Shown here: positions 34,790-45,149 of the stretch, piece by piece
Layout: each line of letters opens with the position of its first letter
How positions within the stretch are numbered: the first letter of the stretch is position 1
DNA from: Massilia sp. CF038
GTDB lineage: Bacteria > Pseudomonadota > Gammaproteobacteria > Burkholderiales > Burkholderiaceae_D
Direction of reading: 5' to 3'
DNA: 64,000 bases
Assembly (NCBI RefSeq): GCF_900129765.1
Contig: NZ_FQWU01000005.1
Location: 1 to 64,000, forward strand
Notes under the pieces: model-generated
The model's input: the letters and a program-made list of their open reading frames with translations, nothing else
Databases searched by the model: none
What the model was told of the DNA's origin: nothing
Made by a program: the position numbers and the translations under genes

Positions 34790-35947
34790 ATGAAAACAAA
34801 AACCATCGTTATCTCCCTCGTGGCTGCCGCCGCCGTTGCCGGCACCGCCTACAGCCTGACCCGGCCCGATGCGGCCGCCAAAGCGAAGGAGGGTGGCGGC
34901 GCCAAGGGCGAGCAGCCGCCCACGGTCGTGAACGTGGTCAAGCCGCGCCGTGAAGACGTGCCGGTGGTGCTCTCGGCCAGCGGCAGCGTCACGCCGGTGA
35001 CCAGCGTGGTGCTGCATCCGCAGACCACCAGCACCATCCGCAAGGTGCATATCCGCGAGGGCCAGTTCGTCAAGGCGGGCGACCTGATGTTCACCCTGGA
35101 CGACCGCAGCGAGCGCGCCAATGTCAGCAAGGCCGACGCCCAGATCCGGCGCGACAGCGCTTCTGTGGCTGACCTGGAACGCCAGGTGGCGCGCAGCGAG
35201 CAGCTGCTGGCACAGAAGTTCATTGCCCAGGGCGCGCTGGACACCCTGCGCGCCCAGCTTGACGCCGCCCGCGCGGCCACGGGCGCCAGCCGCGCCGCGC
35301 TGCAGGCCGAGCAGGTCGCTGCCAGCTACAGCACCATCCGCGCGCCGCAGGCGGGCAGGGTGGGCGCCATCGACGTGTTTGCCGGCAGCCTGGTGCAGCC
35401 CACCAGCGCCCTGACCAGCATCACCCAGCTCGACCCGATCGACGTCGCCTTCACACTGCCCGAGTCGGCCCTGGCCGGCCTGCTGGCGGCCCAGCAGCAG
35501 GGCAAGCTGGCAGTGCAAGCGAGCACCGGTGCCGGCAAGCCGGTGGAAGGGGTACTCAATTTTGTCGACAACGCCGTCAATACCCAGGCTGGTGCGATCC
35601 GCGCCAAGGCGCGCTTTGCCAATCGCGACAGCCAGCTGTGGCCGGGGCAGTACGCCACCGCCCACATCACCCTGCAAACACTGAAGAACGCGGTCGTGAT
35701 TCCGCAGACCGCCATCATCATTACGCCGCGCGGCACTTCGGTGTATGTGGTGGACGCCGAGCGCAAGGCCAAATCGGTGGCGGTCACGCGCCTGCATGCG
35801 TTTGGCCAGAATGTGGCGGTGACTGGACTGGAAGGCAACGAGCAAGTCATCACCGAGGGCAAGCAGAATCTGCGCCCGGGCGGCAAGGTCAAGCTGGCCG
35901 AAGCGCCTGCCGCCAAGGCTGACGACGTGAAGACGGCGGCGCGATGA
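34790..35947 (+). CDS. RND efflux periplasmic adaptor (membrane fusion protein)
   Basis: The 385-residue product has a membrane-anchoring N-terminus, the lipoyl-like half-motifs (VHIREGQFVKAGDLMFTLD and STIRAPQAGRVGAIDVFAG), a coiled-coil hairpin between them (about 110-175) and a beta-barrel region, as in MdtA/AcrA. It bridges the inner-membrane pump and an outer-membrane channel. It starts 25 bases after the kinase and overlaps the pump gene by ATGA. No TolC-type gene follows, so the channel must come from elsewhere in the genome. Confidence 0.92.
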   Translation: MKTKTIVISLVAAAAVAGTAYSLTRPDAAAKAKEGGGAKGEQPPTVVNVVKPRREDVPVVLSASGSVTPVTSVVLHPQTTSTIRKVHIREGQFVKAGDLMFTLDDRSERANVSKADAQIRRDSASVADLERQVARSEQLLAQKFIAQGALDTLRAQLDAARAATGASRAALQAEQVAASYSTIRAPQAGRVGAIDVFAGSLVQPTSALTSITQLDPIDVAFTLPESALAGLLAAQQQGKLAVQASTGAGKPVEGVLNFVDNAVNTQAGAIRAKARFANRDSQLWPGQYATAHITLQTLKNAVVIPQTAIIITPRGTSVYVVDAERKAKSVAVTRLHAFGQNVAVTGLEGNEQVITEGKQNLRPGGKVKLAEAPAAKADDVKTAAR

Positions 35948-38900
35948 ATCTGTCCGAACTGTGTATCCGGCGCCCCGTGATGGTGGTGCTGCTCTCGGTC
36001 AGCATGGTGCTGGTCGGGATCCTGGCCTACCTGCATATTCCGGTGGCGGCCCTGCCGAGCTATAACACCCCGGTCATCAACGTCCAGGCCAATCTGTCCG
36101 GCGCCAGTCCGGAAACCATGGCGTCCTCGGTGGCGCTGCCGCTGGAAAAGCAGTTTTCCACGATTGCCGGCATTGGCGTGATCACCTCGACCAGCACCCA
36201 GGGTTCGACCTCGCTGACGCTGGAATTTGACCCTTCGATCGACATCAACACGGCCGCCATTGATGTCCAGGCAGCCCTGCTGGGCGCCCAGCGCCAGCTG
36301 CCCCAGGAAATGACGGAGCTGCCGTCCTACCGCAAGGTCAATCCGGCTGACGCGCCAGTGCTGTTCATGGCCATGACGTCGCCGTCGATGAATTTGTCGG
36401 ACTTGAATGACTACGCCGAAAACCTGATTGCGCCATCGCTGTCGACCCTGCCCGGGGTGGCCCAGGTCAGCGTCAATGGCCAGAAAAAATTTGCGGTGCG
36501 CATACGCGCCAATGCCGAACTGCTGCGCGCGCGCGACATGTCCATGGACGAACTGGCGCTGGCCCTGCGCGCGGCCAATTCGAACGCCCCGCTGGGCATC
36601 ATCGATGGCCCCAGCCAGACCATGACGATTCAGGGCAATGGCCAGCTGATGAACGCGGCTGCGTTTGCGGACCTGATTGTCGCCACCCGCGGCGGCCAGC
36701 CGGTGCATCTGCGCGACGTGGCCACGGTGGAAGACAGCTACCAGTCCGTCAAAGCTTACGGCAGTTACAACGGTGAGCGCTCGATCGTGCTGCTGGTGCA
36801 GCGCCAGCCGGACGCCAACACAGTGCAGGTGGTGGACGCGGTGCGCAAGCTGCTGCCGCGCTTCCAGGCCCAGGTGCCGGCCTCCATCAAGATCAACCTG
36901 GTCAACGATCGCTCGATCTCGATCCGCGAAGCGATCCACGACGTCAACCTGACCCTGGCCCTGACGGTGGTGCTGGTGGTGCTGGTGATTTTCCTGTTCC
37001 TGCACCGCGCGGCGGCCACCTTCATTCCGGCCGTGACGATGCCGATTTCGCTGCTGGGCGCCCTGTCGCTGCTGTACTGGCTGGGCTACAGCCTGGACAA
37101 CGTCTCGCTGCTGGGGATCACGCTGGCCGTGGGCCTGGTGGTCGATGACGCCATCGTGGTCCTGGAAAACATCGTGCGCCATATCGAAATGGGCAAGAAG
37201 CCCATGCAGGCGGCCCTGGTGGGCGCGCGCGAAATGGGCTTTACCATCGTCTCGATTTCGATTTCGCTGGTGGCGGTGTTCATCCCGATCTTCTTCATGC
37301 CGGGTGTGATTGGCTTGCTGTTCCACGAGTTTGCGGTGGTCGTAGGGCTGTCGATCCTGGTGTCGGCGCTGGTGTCGCTGACGCTGGTGCCGATGCTGGC
37401 CTCGCGCCTGCTGCCCGAACACGCCGAACATGGCGAAGGCGAGAAAAGCTTCATCGGGCGCCACTTCGAGCGCGCCTTTGCGCGCGTGCGCGACAGCTAT
37501 GCGCGCACGCTGGACGTGGCGCTGGCGCACCGCTTCTTCGTGCTGATGATCGCGCTGGGCACCTTTGTGCTGACCGTGGTCCTGTACACCACCATCCCCA
37601 AGGGCTTCTTTCCCGAAGAAGACCTGGGCCAGATGCGCATGAGTATCGAGGCGGCCGAAGATACCTCGACCGAGGCCATGCTGGTGCTGCAGACCAAGGT
37701 GGTCGACATCATCCGCGCCGACCCCAACATCCAGGACGTAACCTCGTTTACGGGCGGCGGCAACACCGGGCGCGGCTTCATTGCGCTGAAACCGCGCGGG
37801 GAACGCAAGCCGATGCCGGAAGTGGTTGATGGCCTGCGCAAGAGCCTGCGCCAGGTGGCCGGCGTGTCGGTGTTCCTGTCGCCGGTGCAGAACTTGCAGC
37901 TGGGCGGACGCCCAAGCAAGAGCCGCTACCAGTACACGCTGCAAAGCGTGAGCTCGGACGCACTCGGGGAGTGGGCCAACAAATACCTGGAGCGCATGCG
38001 CGCCGATCCGGCCTTCCGCGACGTCACCAGCGATTCTCAAAACCGCGGCTTGCAGGCGACCCTGAACATTGACCGCGACAAGGCCAATGCCATGGGCGTG
38101 CAGCTGGCCGACGTGCGCACCGCGCTGTACGCGGCCTTTGGCGAGCGCCAGGTCTCGACCATTTACGGGCCCACGGCCAGTTACAACGTGATCCTGGAAG
38201 CCGATGCCGCCGACCGCCAGTCGGAAGAAGCGCTGTCGCGCATGACGGTGCGCAGCAAGAGCGGCCAGCTGGTGCAGATCAACGCCTTTGCCACGGTTGA
38301 ACGCACGGTGGGGCCAACCTCCGTCAATCACCAGGGCCAGCTGCAGGCCATCACCCTGTCGTTCAATCTGCCGCCGGATGTGCCGCTGGGCGTGGCCACG
38401 GCCAAGATCGACCAGATGGGCGTGCAAATGAAGCTGCCGGCCTCGGTCATCACCAAATACGGCGGCGACGCGGCCGTTTTCCAGGATTCGCAATCGTCCC
38501 AGATCATTCTGATCGTGGCGGCCCTGGGCGTGATTTATGTGCTGCTGGGGGTGCTGTACGAAAGTTATATCCACCCGCTGACGATTCTGGCAGGCTTGCC
38601 GTCGGCGGCGGTGGGCGCGCTGCTGACTCTGCGTCTATTCAACATGGATCTGACGATGATTGCCATCATCGGGATCTTGATGCTGATCGGGATCGTCAAG
38701 AAAAACGCCATCATGATGATTGACTTTGCCCTGGATGCCCAGCGCAGCGAGGGCATGACGCCGCAGGCTGCCATCCGCGAAGCGTGCGTGCTGCGCTTCC
38801 GCCCGATCCTGATGACGACCCTTGCGGCCCTGATGGGGGCCTTGCCGATTGCTCTGGGCCTGGGCGCCGGCGCCGAGCTGCGTCAGCCGCTGGGCCTGGC

Positions 38901-39033
38901 CGTGGTGGGCGGCTTGCTGTTCTCGCAAGTGATCACCTTGTACATCACACCAGTGATTTATCTGTACCTGGACCGCTTCAGCGGGACCGGACCAATGTCT
39001 GATGAGAAACTAAACGGACTAAGCGCCGCTTAA
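35944..39033 (+). CDS. RND efflux pump inner-membrane transporter (HAE1/MdtB-like)
   Basis: The 1029-residue product has the RND layout of two repeats, each a membrane helix, a large periplasmic loop and five helices. The proton-relay aspartates are seen in GLVVDDAIVVLENI (about residues 400-413). It opens with SELCIRRPVMVVLLSVSMVL, typical of MdtB/C-like pumps, and exports drugs or toxic compounds using the proton gradient. It lies in one unit with the adaptor and probably with the two-component system, resembling BaeSR-MdtABC logic. The substrate cannot be read from the sequence. Confidence 0.94.
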   Translation: MNLSELCIRRPVMVVLLSVSMVLVGILAYLHIPVAALPSYNTPVINVQANLSGASPETMASSVALPLEKQFSTIAGIGVITSTSTQGSTSLTLEFDPSIDINTAAIDVQAALLGAQRQLPQEMTELPSYRKVNPADAPVLFMAMTSPSMNLSDLNDYAENLIAPSLSTLPGVAQVSVNGQKKFAVRIRANAELLRARDMSMDELALALRAANSNAPLGIIDGPSQTMTIQGNGQLMNAAAFADLIVATRGGQPVHLRDVATVEDSYQSVKAYGSYNGERSIVLLVQRQPDANTVQVVDAVRKLLPRFQAQVPASIKINLVNDRSISIREAIHDVNLTLALTVVLVVLVIFLFLHRAAATFIPAVTMPISLLGALSLLYWLGYSLDNVSLLGITLAVGLVVDDAIVVLENIVRHIEMGKKPMQAALVGAREMGFTIVSISISLVAVFIPIFFMPGVIGLLFHEFAVVVGLSILVSALVSLTLVPMLASRLLPEHAEHGEGEKSFIGRHFERAFARVRDSYARTLDVALAHRFFVLMIALGTFVLTVVLYTTIPKGFFPEEDLGQMRMSIEAAEDTSTEAMLVLQTKVVDIIRADPNIQDVTSFTGGGNTGRGFIALKPRGERKPMPEVVDGLRKSLRQVAGVSVFLSPVQNLQLGGRPSKSRYQYTLQSVSSDALGEWANKYLERMRADPAFRDVTSDSQNRGLQATLNIDRDKANAMGVQLADVRTALYAAFGERQVSTIYGPTASYNVILEADAADRQSEEALSRMTVRSKSGQLVQINAFATVERTVGPTSVNHQGQLQAITLSFNLPPDVPLGVATAKIDQMGVQMKLPASVITKYGGDAAVFQDSQSSQIILIVAALGVIYVLLGVLYESYIHPLTILAGLPSAAVGALLTLRLFNMDLTMIAIIGILMLIGIVKKNAIMMIDFALDAQRSEGMTPQAAIREACVLRFRPILMTTLAALMGALPIALGLGAGAELRQPLGLAVVGGLLFSQVITLYITPVIYLYLDRFSGTGPMSDEKLNGLSAA

Positions 39034-39119
39034 GCCAATCTTAACCTAAACTAACATTGCTGAAACATACTGTCACATCGACAGGTGCCCGAGCGGGTAT
39101 CCTGTTGGTGTTCCGGCAG

Positions 39120-39148
39120 TGCACAAAGCCGCGTAAAGCGGTTAGACT
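39120..39148 (+). promoter_or_regulatory. Candidate promoter before the one-TM hypothetical gene
   Basis: TGCACA (39120-39125) and TAGACT (39143-39148) are 17 bases apart, each matching four of six consensus positions, 46 bases before the TTG start at 39194. Confidence 0.5.
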
Positions 39149-39193
39149 CCGCACGGACCCAACCCGATTCATCGTTCCCGTGGGATAACAGTT

Positions 39194-40081
39194 TTGATTT
39201 TGAGTGAGCATGCCCATTTTTCGTCGGACCAGTCCGGCATTTGCGCGCACTGCGGCCAGCCCCTGCCGGGCTCGTCCGAGCCGCGCTACGGGCAGTCGCG
39301 CACCAAGCCCTGGGGCTTGCTGGCGACCATACTGCTGCACTTGCTGCTGGTACTGATCTACATCCTCAAGCCGTCCAAGGACATGACCAAGGCGCCGCCC
39401 CCTGCGGGCGAAGCGATTACCTACATCGCCCCCTTGCCAGGCAAACCCAAGAAGAAGGAAATGGCGGCCGCGCCGGCCAAGCCGGTCAAGCGCCGGCCCG
39501 AGGTGGTGCAGATTGAACGTTTGCCCAACACGATTACGCTGCCCAAAGAGCAGCGCGTAGAACCGGTACCCAAGCCCGAACCGAAACCCGAGGTCGACAC
39601 CAGCATCGACATGGCGGACGCGATTGCCGCCAAGCGGCGCGCGCGCGGTCAGGCCACCGAAGAGCAGGCCGGCGAGGAAAGCGAGAAGGACCGCGGCATG
39701 CGCAATGCGCTGGCCAATATCGCTGCGGCCAATGGCAAGAGCAAGGGCGATGACCGCAATGACACAGGTGGCGTGTTCAGCATTTCGGACCAGTCGTTCA
39801 GCAGCGCCCAGCTCAAGTTCCGCGGCTGGAACCCCAGCTTCAAGCGGCGCTGGCTGCAGCAGGTGGATGTTCAGCTGGGCACCGAGCGCGATATTGAGAC
39901 GGCCATCGTTAAAAAGATGATCGAGCTGATTCGCAAGGAAAAGACCGGTGACTTCGAATGGGATTCGCACCGCTTGCAGCGCGTGGTCAAGATGAGCGCG
40001 CGGCCGCAGGATCAGGCCGAGCTGGAAGCGTTCCTGTATCTGGAGATGTTCCCGGGGTACAAGCCGCCAAGGACCCGGTAG
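39194..40081 (+). CDS. One-TM protein with N-terminal CxxC and acidic/basic linker
   Basis: I do not recognise a named family. The 295-residue product has a short cytoplasmic N-terminus with C17-x-x-C20 (CAHCGQP, a half zinc knuckle) and one membrane helix (about 42-58). A long Pro/Lys linker follows (PKKKEMAAAPAKPVKRRPE, PKPEPKPE), as in TonB-like periplasm-spanning proteins, then a folded C-terminal domain (about 205-290, FRGWNPSFKRRWLQQVDVQLG ...). It starts with TTG; a second TTG two codons on is also possible. It stands alone between the RND pump and a palindrome. A role in the envelope is likely from its shape. Confidence 0.75.
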   Translation: MILSEHAHFSSDQSGICAHCGQPLPGSSEPRYGQSRTKPWGLLATILLHLLLVLIYILKPSKDMTKAPPPAGEAITYIAPLPGKPKKKEMAAAPAKPVKRRPEVVQIERLPNTITLPKEQRVEPVPKPEPKPEVDTSIDMADAIAAKRRARGQATEEQAGEESEKDRGMRNALANIAAANGKSKGDDRNDTGGVFSISDQSFSSAQLKFRGWNPSFKRRWLQQVDVQLGTERDIETAIVKKMIELIRKEKTGDFEWDSHRLQRVVKMSARPQDQAELEAFLYLEMFPGYKPPRTR

Positions 40082-40088
40082 CAAAACC

Positions 40089-40174
40089 ACATCGCCCTCG
40101 CGAAGGCGGGGGCCTATGCCACGTTACCGAATTCGGTGAAGTGGCATAGGCCCCCGCCTTCGCGAGGGCGATGT
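40089..40174. repeat. Long palindromic repeat, copy 4
   Basis: The same palindrome as at 4849-5278 (outer arms ACATCGCCCTCGCGAAGGCG, centre CGAATTCGG), 35 kb away. It again lies between two convergent genes (the one-TM protein and hemB). A short fragment of its right arm (GCGAGGGCGATGTGG, 40202-40215) sits directly before the hemB stop. Confidence 0.9.
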
Positions 40175-40217
40175 TGTTCAAATGCCATCTATCCGGCCAC
40201 TGCGAGGGCGATGTGGT

Positions 40218-41970
<1,753 letters not shown>

Positions 41971-42168
41971 GGAATGGGCAGAAAATGCAAGAATTTGGAA
42001 CAACAGGGGGCGATAACCCAAGAAAGCTATTGTACAATAAGGGGTTACGAATTGTTGCGGCGCAGAAGCCATCGCGCCCTTGCAAGGTCGTCTGCAGGAT
42101 GTGGCGGGATGAATTTCCCCGGGAATCTCCTAATAAAATCAATTTTTGACTTGTCTCAGGGTGTTTGA

Positions 42169-42861
42169 ATGAATCGTGCGTTTTCTTCGTTGGTGAAATC
42201 CGTGCTGGTGGCAACGCTGGCAGTGTCCGGCCTGGCGTCGGCAGCCGAACATGCCGCCGCTGCGGCACCAGCCAAGGCTGATGCAGCCAAGGGCGCCACG
42301 CTGTACGACAGCGGCGACGCCGCGCGCGGCATCCCGGCCTGCGCGTCGTGCCACGGCGCGAATGGCAACTCGACCATTGCCGCCAACCCGAAACTGGCCG
42401 GCCAGCCTGAAGCCTATATTTACAAGCAGCTGGTGGACTTCACCACGCCCAACCGCGTCAACCCGGTCATGAGCACCTACGCCAAGGCCCTGTCGGAAGA
42501 CGAAAAGAAAAACCTGGCTGCCTATCTGTCGGCGCAAACCCAAAAGCCGGGCGCTGCCAAGAACAAGGACATCGTCGAACTGGGCAAAAAGATTTACCGC
42601 GGCGGTATCGCGGCCAACGGCGTGGCCGCCTGCGCCAGCTGCCACGGCGCCAACGGCCACGGCATTCCAGCCCTGTTCCCGCGCCTGGCCGGTCAGCACC
42701 AGGATTACACCGTCGCCCAGCTGCAATCGTTCAAGGCATCGAACAGCAGCACCCCGCCGTCGGGCGCGCGCAAGAACAGCGTGCAGATGCAAACGCTGGC
42801 CAAGCGCATGACCGAAGACGAAATGAAAGCCGTGGCCGATTACATCGCCGGCCTGAAATAA
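42169..42861 (+). CDS. Dihaem cytochrome c4
   Basis: The 230-residue product has a signal peptide (cleaved near ASAAEH) and two similar domains, each with a haem-binding CASCH (Cys58-His62 and Cys155-His159) and a distal Met region (NPVMSTYAKALS, NSVQMQTLAKRM). This is the cytochrome c4 pattern of a periplasmic electron carrier to terminal oxidases. It sits directly upstream of the resB/ccsB genes that attach such haems. Confidence 0.93.
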   Translation: MNRAFSSLVKSVLVATLAVSGLASAAEHAAAAAPAKADAAKGATLYDSGDAARGIPACASCHGANGNSTIAANPKLAGQPEAYIYKQLVDFTTPNRVNPVMSTYAKALSEDEKKNLAAYLSAQTQKPGAAKNKDIVELGKKIYRGGIAANGVAACASCHGANGHGIPALFPRLAGQHQDYTVAQLQSFKASNSSTPPSGARKNSVQMQTLAKRMTEDEMKAVADYIAGLK

Positions 42862-42912
42862 GCAGCATCAGGTGTGCGGCAGCGCCTGCGGGCGCGCCGC
42901 GCGGCAGGACCC

Positions 42913-42945
42913 AAAGGGCAGCGGCGCAAGCGGGCTGCCCTTTTT
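42913..42945 (+). terminator. Terminator between cytochrome c4 and resB
   Basis: AAAGGGCAGC pairs with GCTGCCCTTT (42913-42922 with 42934-42943) followed by TTTTTG. It separates the abundant cytochrome transcript from the maturation genes. Confidence 0.83.
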
Positions 42946-42996
42946 GTTGGTATCCTCGCGGGTTGCTCACCTGCGCCGACTGGAATTGTAGAACGT

Positions 42997-45120
42997 ATGA
43001 GTACCACCGGAATTACCCTCAAGACGCGTCACCGCACCGTTGCCGACCTGGTCGAGCTGGTGTCGTCGATGCGTTTTGCGATCACCATGCTGGTGATGAT
43101 CATGATTGCCGCCATCATTGGCACGGTCCTGACCCAGAACCAGCCCATGCCGAACTACGTCAATCAGTTCGGTCCGTTCTGGTATGTGATCTTCGACAAG
43201 CTGGGCCTGTATGCGGTGTACTCGGCCTGGTGGTTCATCCTGATCCTCACGCTGCTGCTGGCGTCGACCACCTTCTGCATCCTGCGCAACGCCCCTAAAA
43301 TGCTGCGCGACATGCGCAGCTGGCGCGAAAACGTGCGCGAAGCGTCCCTGCGCAATTTCCATCACAAGGTCGAATGGCAAGCTGGCATGAGCCGCGATGC
43401 GCTGGCCCAGCAGACTGCCGCGCGCCTGGTGCATGCCGGTTATTCGGCCAAGGTGGTGGACAAGGGCCATGGCTTGCTGGTGGCGGCCAAGAAGGGCGCG
43501 GCCAACAAGTTCGGCTACATCTTTGCGCACAGCGCCATTGTGATCATTCTGGTGGGCGGCATGCTCGACTCGGACTTGCCCATCCAGTTCCAGGAAAAAG
43601 TGCTGGGCAAGACGGCCTACCTGGGCGGTGGGGTCATTGCTGACATCCCGGCCCAGCACAAGCTGAGCCCGTCCAACCCCACTTACCGCGGCAACACCTT
43701 CATCCCGGAAGGGCAGTCCAGCGACATCGCCCTGATCCCGCGCGCGGAAGGCAATCTGCTGCAGCCGCTGCCGTTTACGATCGAACTGAAAAAATTCATC
43801 ATCGATTTTTACTCGACCGGCATGCCCAAGCTGTTTGCCAGTGAAGTGCAGATCCATGACCCCGAGACGGGTAAAAAATTCAGCGCCACCATCAAGGTCA
43901 ACGAGCCGCTGATCTACAAGGGTGTGGCGGTGTACCAGTCCAGCTTTGAAGACGGCGGCACCCGCCTGAAGCTGACCGGTTTTCCCATGAGCGGCAACAG
44001 CCAGACCCCGTTTGCCCTGGAAGGCGAAGTCAATGGCGCCACGCCGCTGGCGCGCGGCGCGGAAACCTTCAGCGTCGAGTGGTCGGGCTTTCGGCCGTTT
44101 AACGTGGAGAACGTCGCCGCCAGCAACGATGCGCGCAGCGTGGCCAAGGGCGACAGCCTGAATGAAGCGCTGGCGCGCACGCTTGACCAGCACTCCGGGT
44201 CCGCCGCCAAAAACGCCAACAACAAGGACCTCAAGAACGTCGGCCCCAGCGTGCAGTACAAGCTGCGCGACGCCACGGGCCAGGCGCGCGAATACCAGAA
44301 CTACATGCAGCCGGTCACCATTGACGGCGCCCAACTGTTCCTCGCCGGGGTGCGCGCCAACCCCAACGATGCCTTCAGTTACCTGCGCATTCCGGCCGAC
44401 GATGCCCATACCGTCAAGGAATGGATGCGCATGCGTGCCGCGCTGGCCGAGCCGGCCCTGCGCGCCGCTGCTGCCGCCCGCTATGCGCGGCGCGCCTTGC
44501 CGGCCAGGGGCAGTGCCGACAATGGCGCACTGGAGCGCCAGCTGGAGGAATCCGCAGCGCGCAGCCTGGCCATTTTTGCCGGCGCGAGCGGGCAGGGAAC
44601 TGGCGGCACCGACAATGGCCAGGGGGGCTACGCAGCCGTGGCCCGCTTCCTGGAAAAAATCCCGGCCGCCGAGCAGGAAAACGCCGCCCGCATCTTCATG
44701 AAAATCCTGAACGGCACCTTGTGGGAATTGTGGCAGGCCGCGCGCGAGCAGGACGGGCTGGCCGAAGCCGAGCCGAACGACACGCACGGGCGCTTCATCC
44801 AGCTGGCGGCCAATGCCCTGTCCGACAGCTTCTTCTACGGCGCACCCGTGTATCTGCAACTGGATGAATTTGTCGAAGTCAAAGCGTCCGTGCTGCAAGT
44901 GACGCGTTCACCGGGCAAGCCGGTGGTCTACTTTGGCTGTCTGTTACTGGTGCTGGGGGTGTTTGCCATGTTCTATATCCGCGAACGGCGGCTGTGGGTC
45001 TGGATCCGCGCCGACGAAGGCGGCGCGCACGCGCTGATGGCAATGAGCACCCAACGCAAGACGCTCGATTTCGAGCATGAATTTAACGATCTGAAAACGA
45101 AGCTGCCGCAATCGGCGTAA
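42997..45120 (+). CDS. resB: Cytochrome c biogenesis protein ResB
   Basis: The 707-residue membrane protein has the ResB/Ccs1 layout: membrane segments at about 30-50, 75-95 and 165-185, a large periplasmic region, and a last helix near 645-665 (GKPVVYFGCLLLVLGVFAMFYI). With CcsB it carries haem out and joins it to apocytochrome c (System II). The ATG at 42997 starts the conserved STTGITLKTRHRTVADL; the longer frame upstream contains the preceding terminator. An Ala/Gly-rich insert (about residues 500-545) makes it somewhat long for the family. Confidence 0.93.
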   Translation: MSTTGITLKTRHRTVADLVELVSSMRFAITMLVMIMIAAIIGTVLTQNQPMPNYVNQFGPFWYVIFDKLGLYAVYSAWWFILILTLLLASTTFCILRNAPKMLRDMRSWRENVREASLRNFHHKVEWQAGMSRDALAQQTAARLVHAGYSAKVVDKGHGLLVAAKKGAANKFGYIFAHSAIVIILVGGMLDSDLPIQFQEKVLGKTAYLGGGVIADIPAQHKLSPSNPTYRGNTFIPEGQSSDIALIPRAEGNLLQPLPFTIELKKFIIDFYSTGMPKLFASEVQIHDPETGKKFSATIKVNEPLIYKGVAVYQSSFEDGGTRLKLTGFPMSGNSQTPFALEGEVNGATPLARGAETFSVEWSGFRPFNVENVAASNDARSVAKGDSLNEALARTLDQHSGSAAKNANNKDLKNVGPSVQYKLRDATGQAREYQNYMQPVTIDGAQLFLAGVRANPNDAFSYLRIPADDAHTVKEWMRMRAALAEPALRAAAAARYARRALPARGSADNGALERQLEESAARSLAIFAGASGQGTGGTDNGQGGYAAVARFLEKIPAAEQENAARIFMKILNGTLWELWQAAREQDGLAEAEPNDTHGRFIQLAANALSDSFFYGAPVYLQLDEFVEVKASVLQVTRSPGKPVVYFGCLLLVLGVFAMFYIRERRLWVWIRADEGGAHALMAMSTQRKTLDFEHEFNDLKTKLPQSA

Positions 45121-45149
45121 GCTGTCAGGGCGGGTTTCTGGAGAACGAC

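Noticed and set aside
35326-38574. A 1082-codon open frame antisense to the RND pump genes
   Set aside because: Its composition is dominated by His, Arg, Gln and Gly with no recognisable domain, and the plus-strand adaptor and pump are full length with clear motifs. Long antisense frames are expected in GC-rich genes.
39034-39193. tRNA-like arms in the gap after the RND pump
   Set aside because: The short stems do not assemble into a cloverleaf, and no T-loop consensus is present. A promoter explains the region better.
42967-44898. A 643-codon open frame antisense to resB
   Set aside because: Shadow of a GC-rich gene; the composition is not protein-like and resB is intact.
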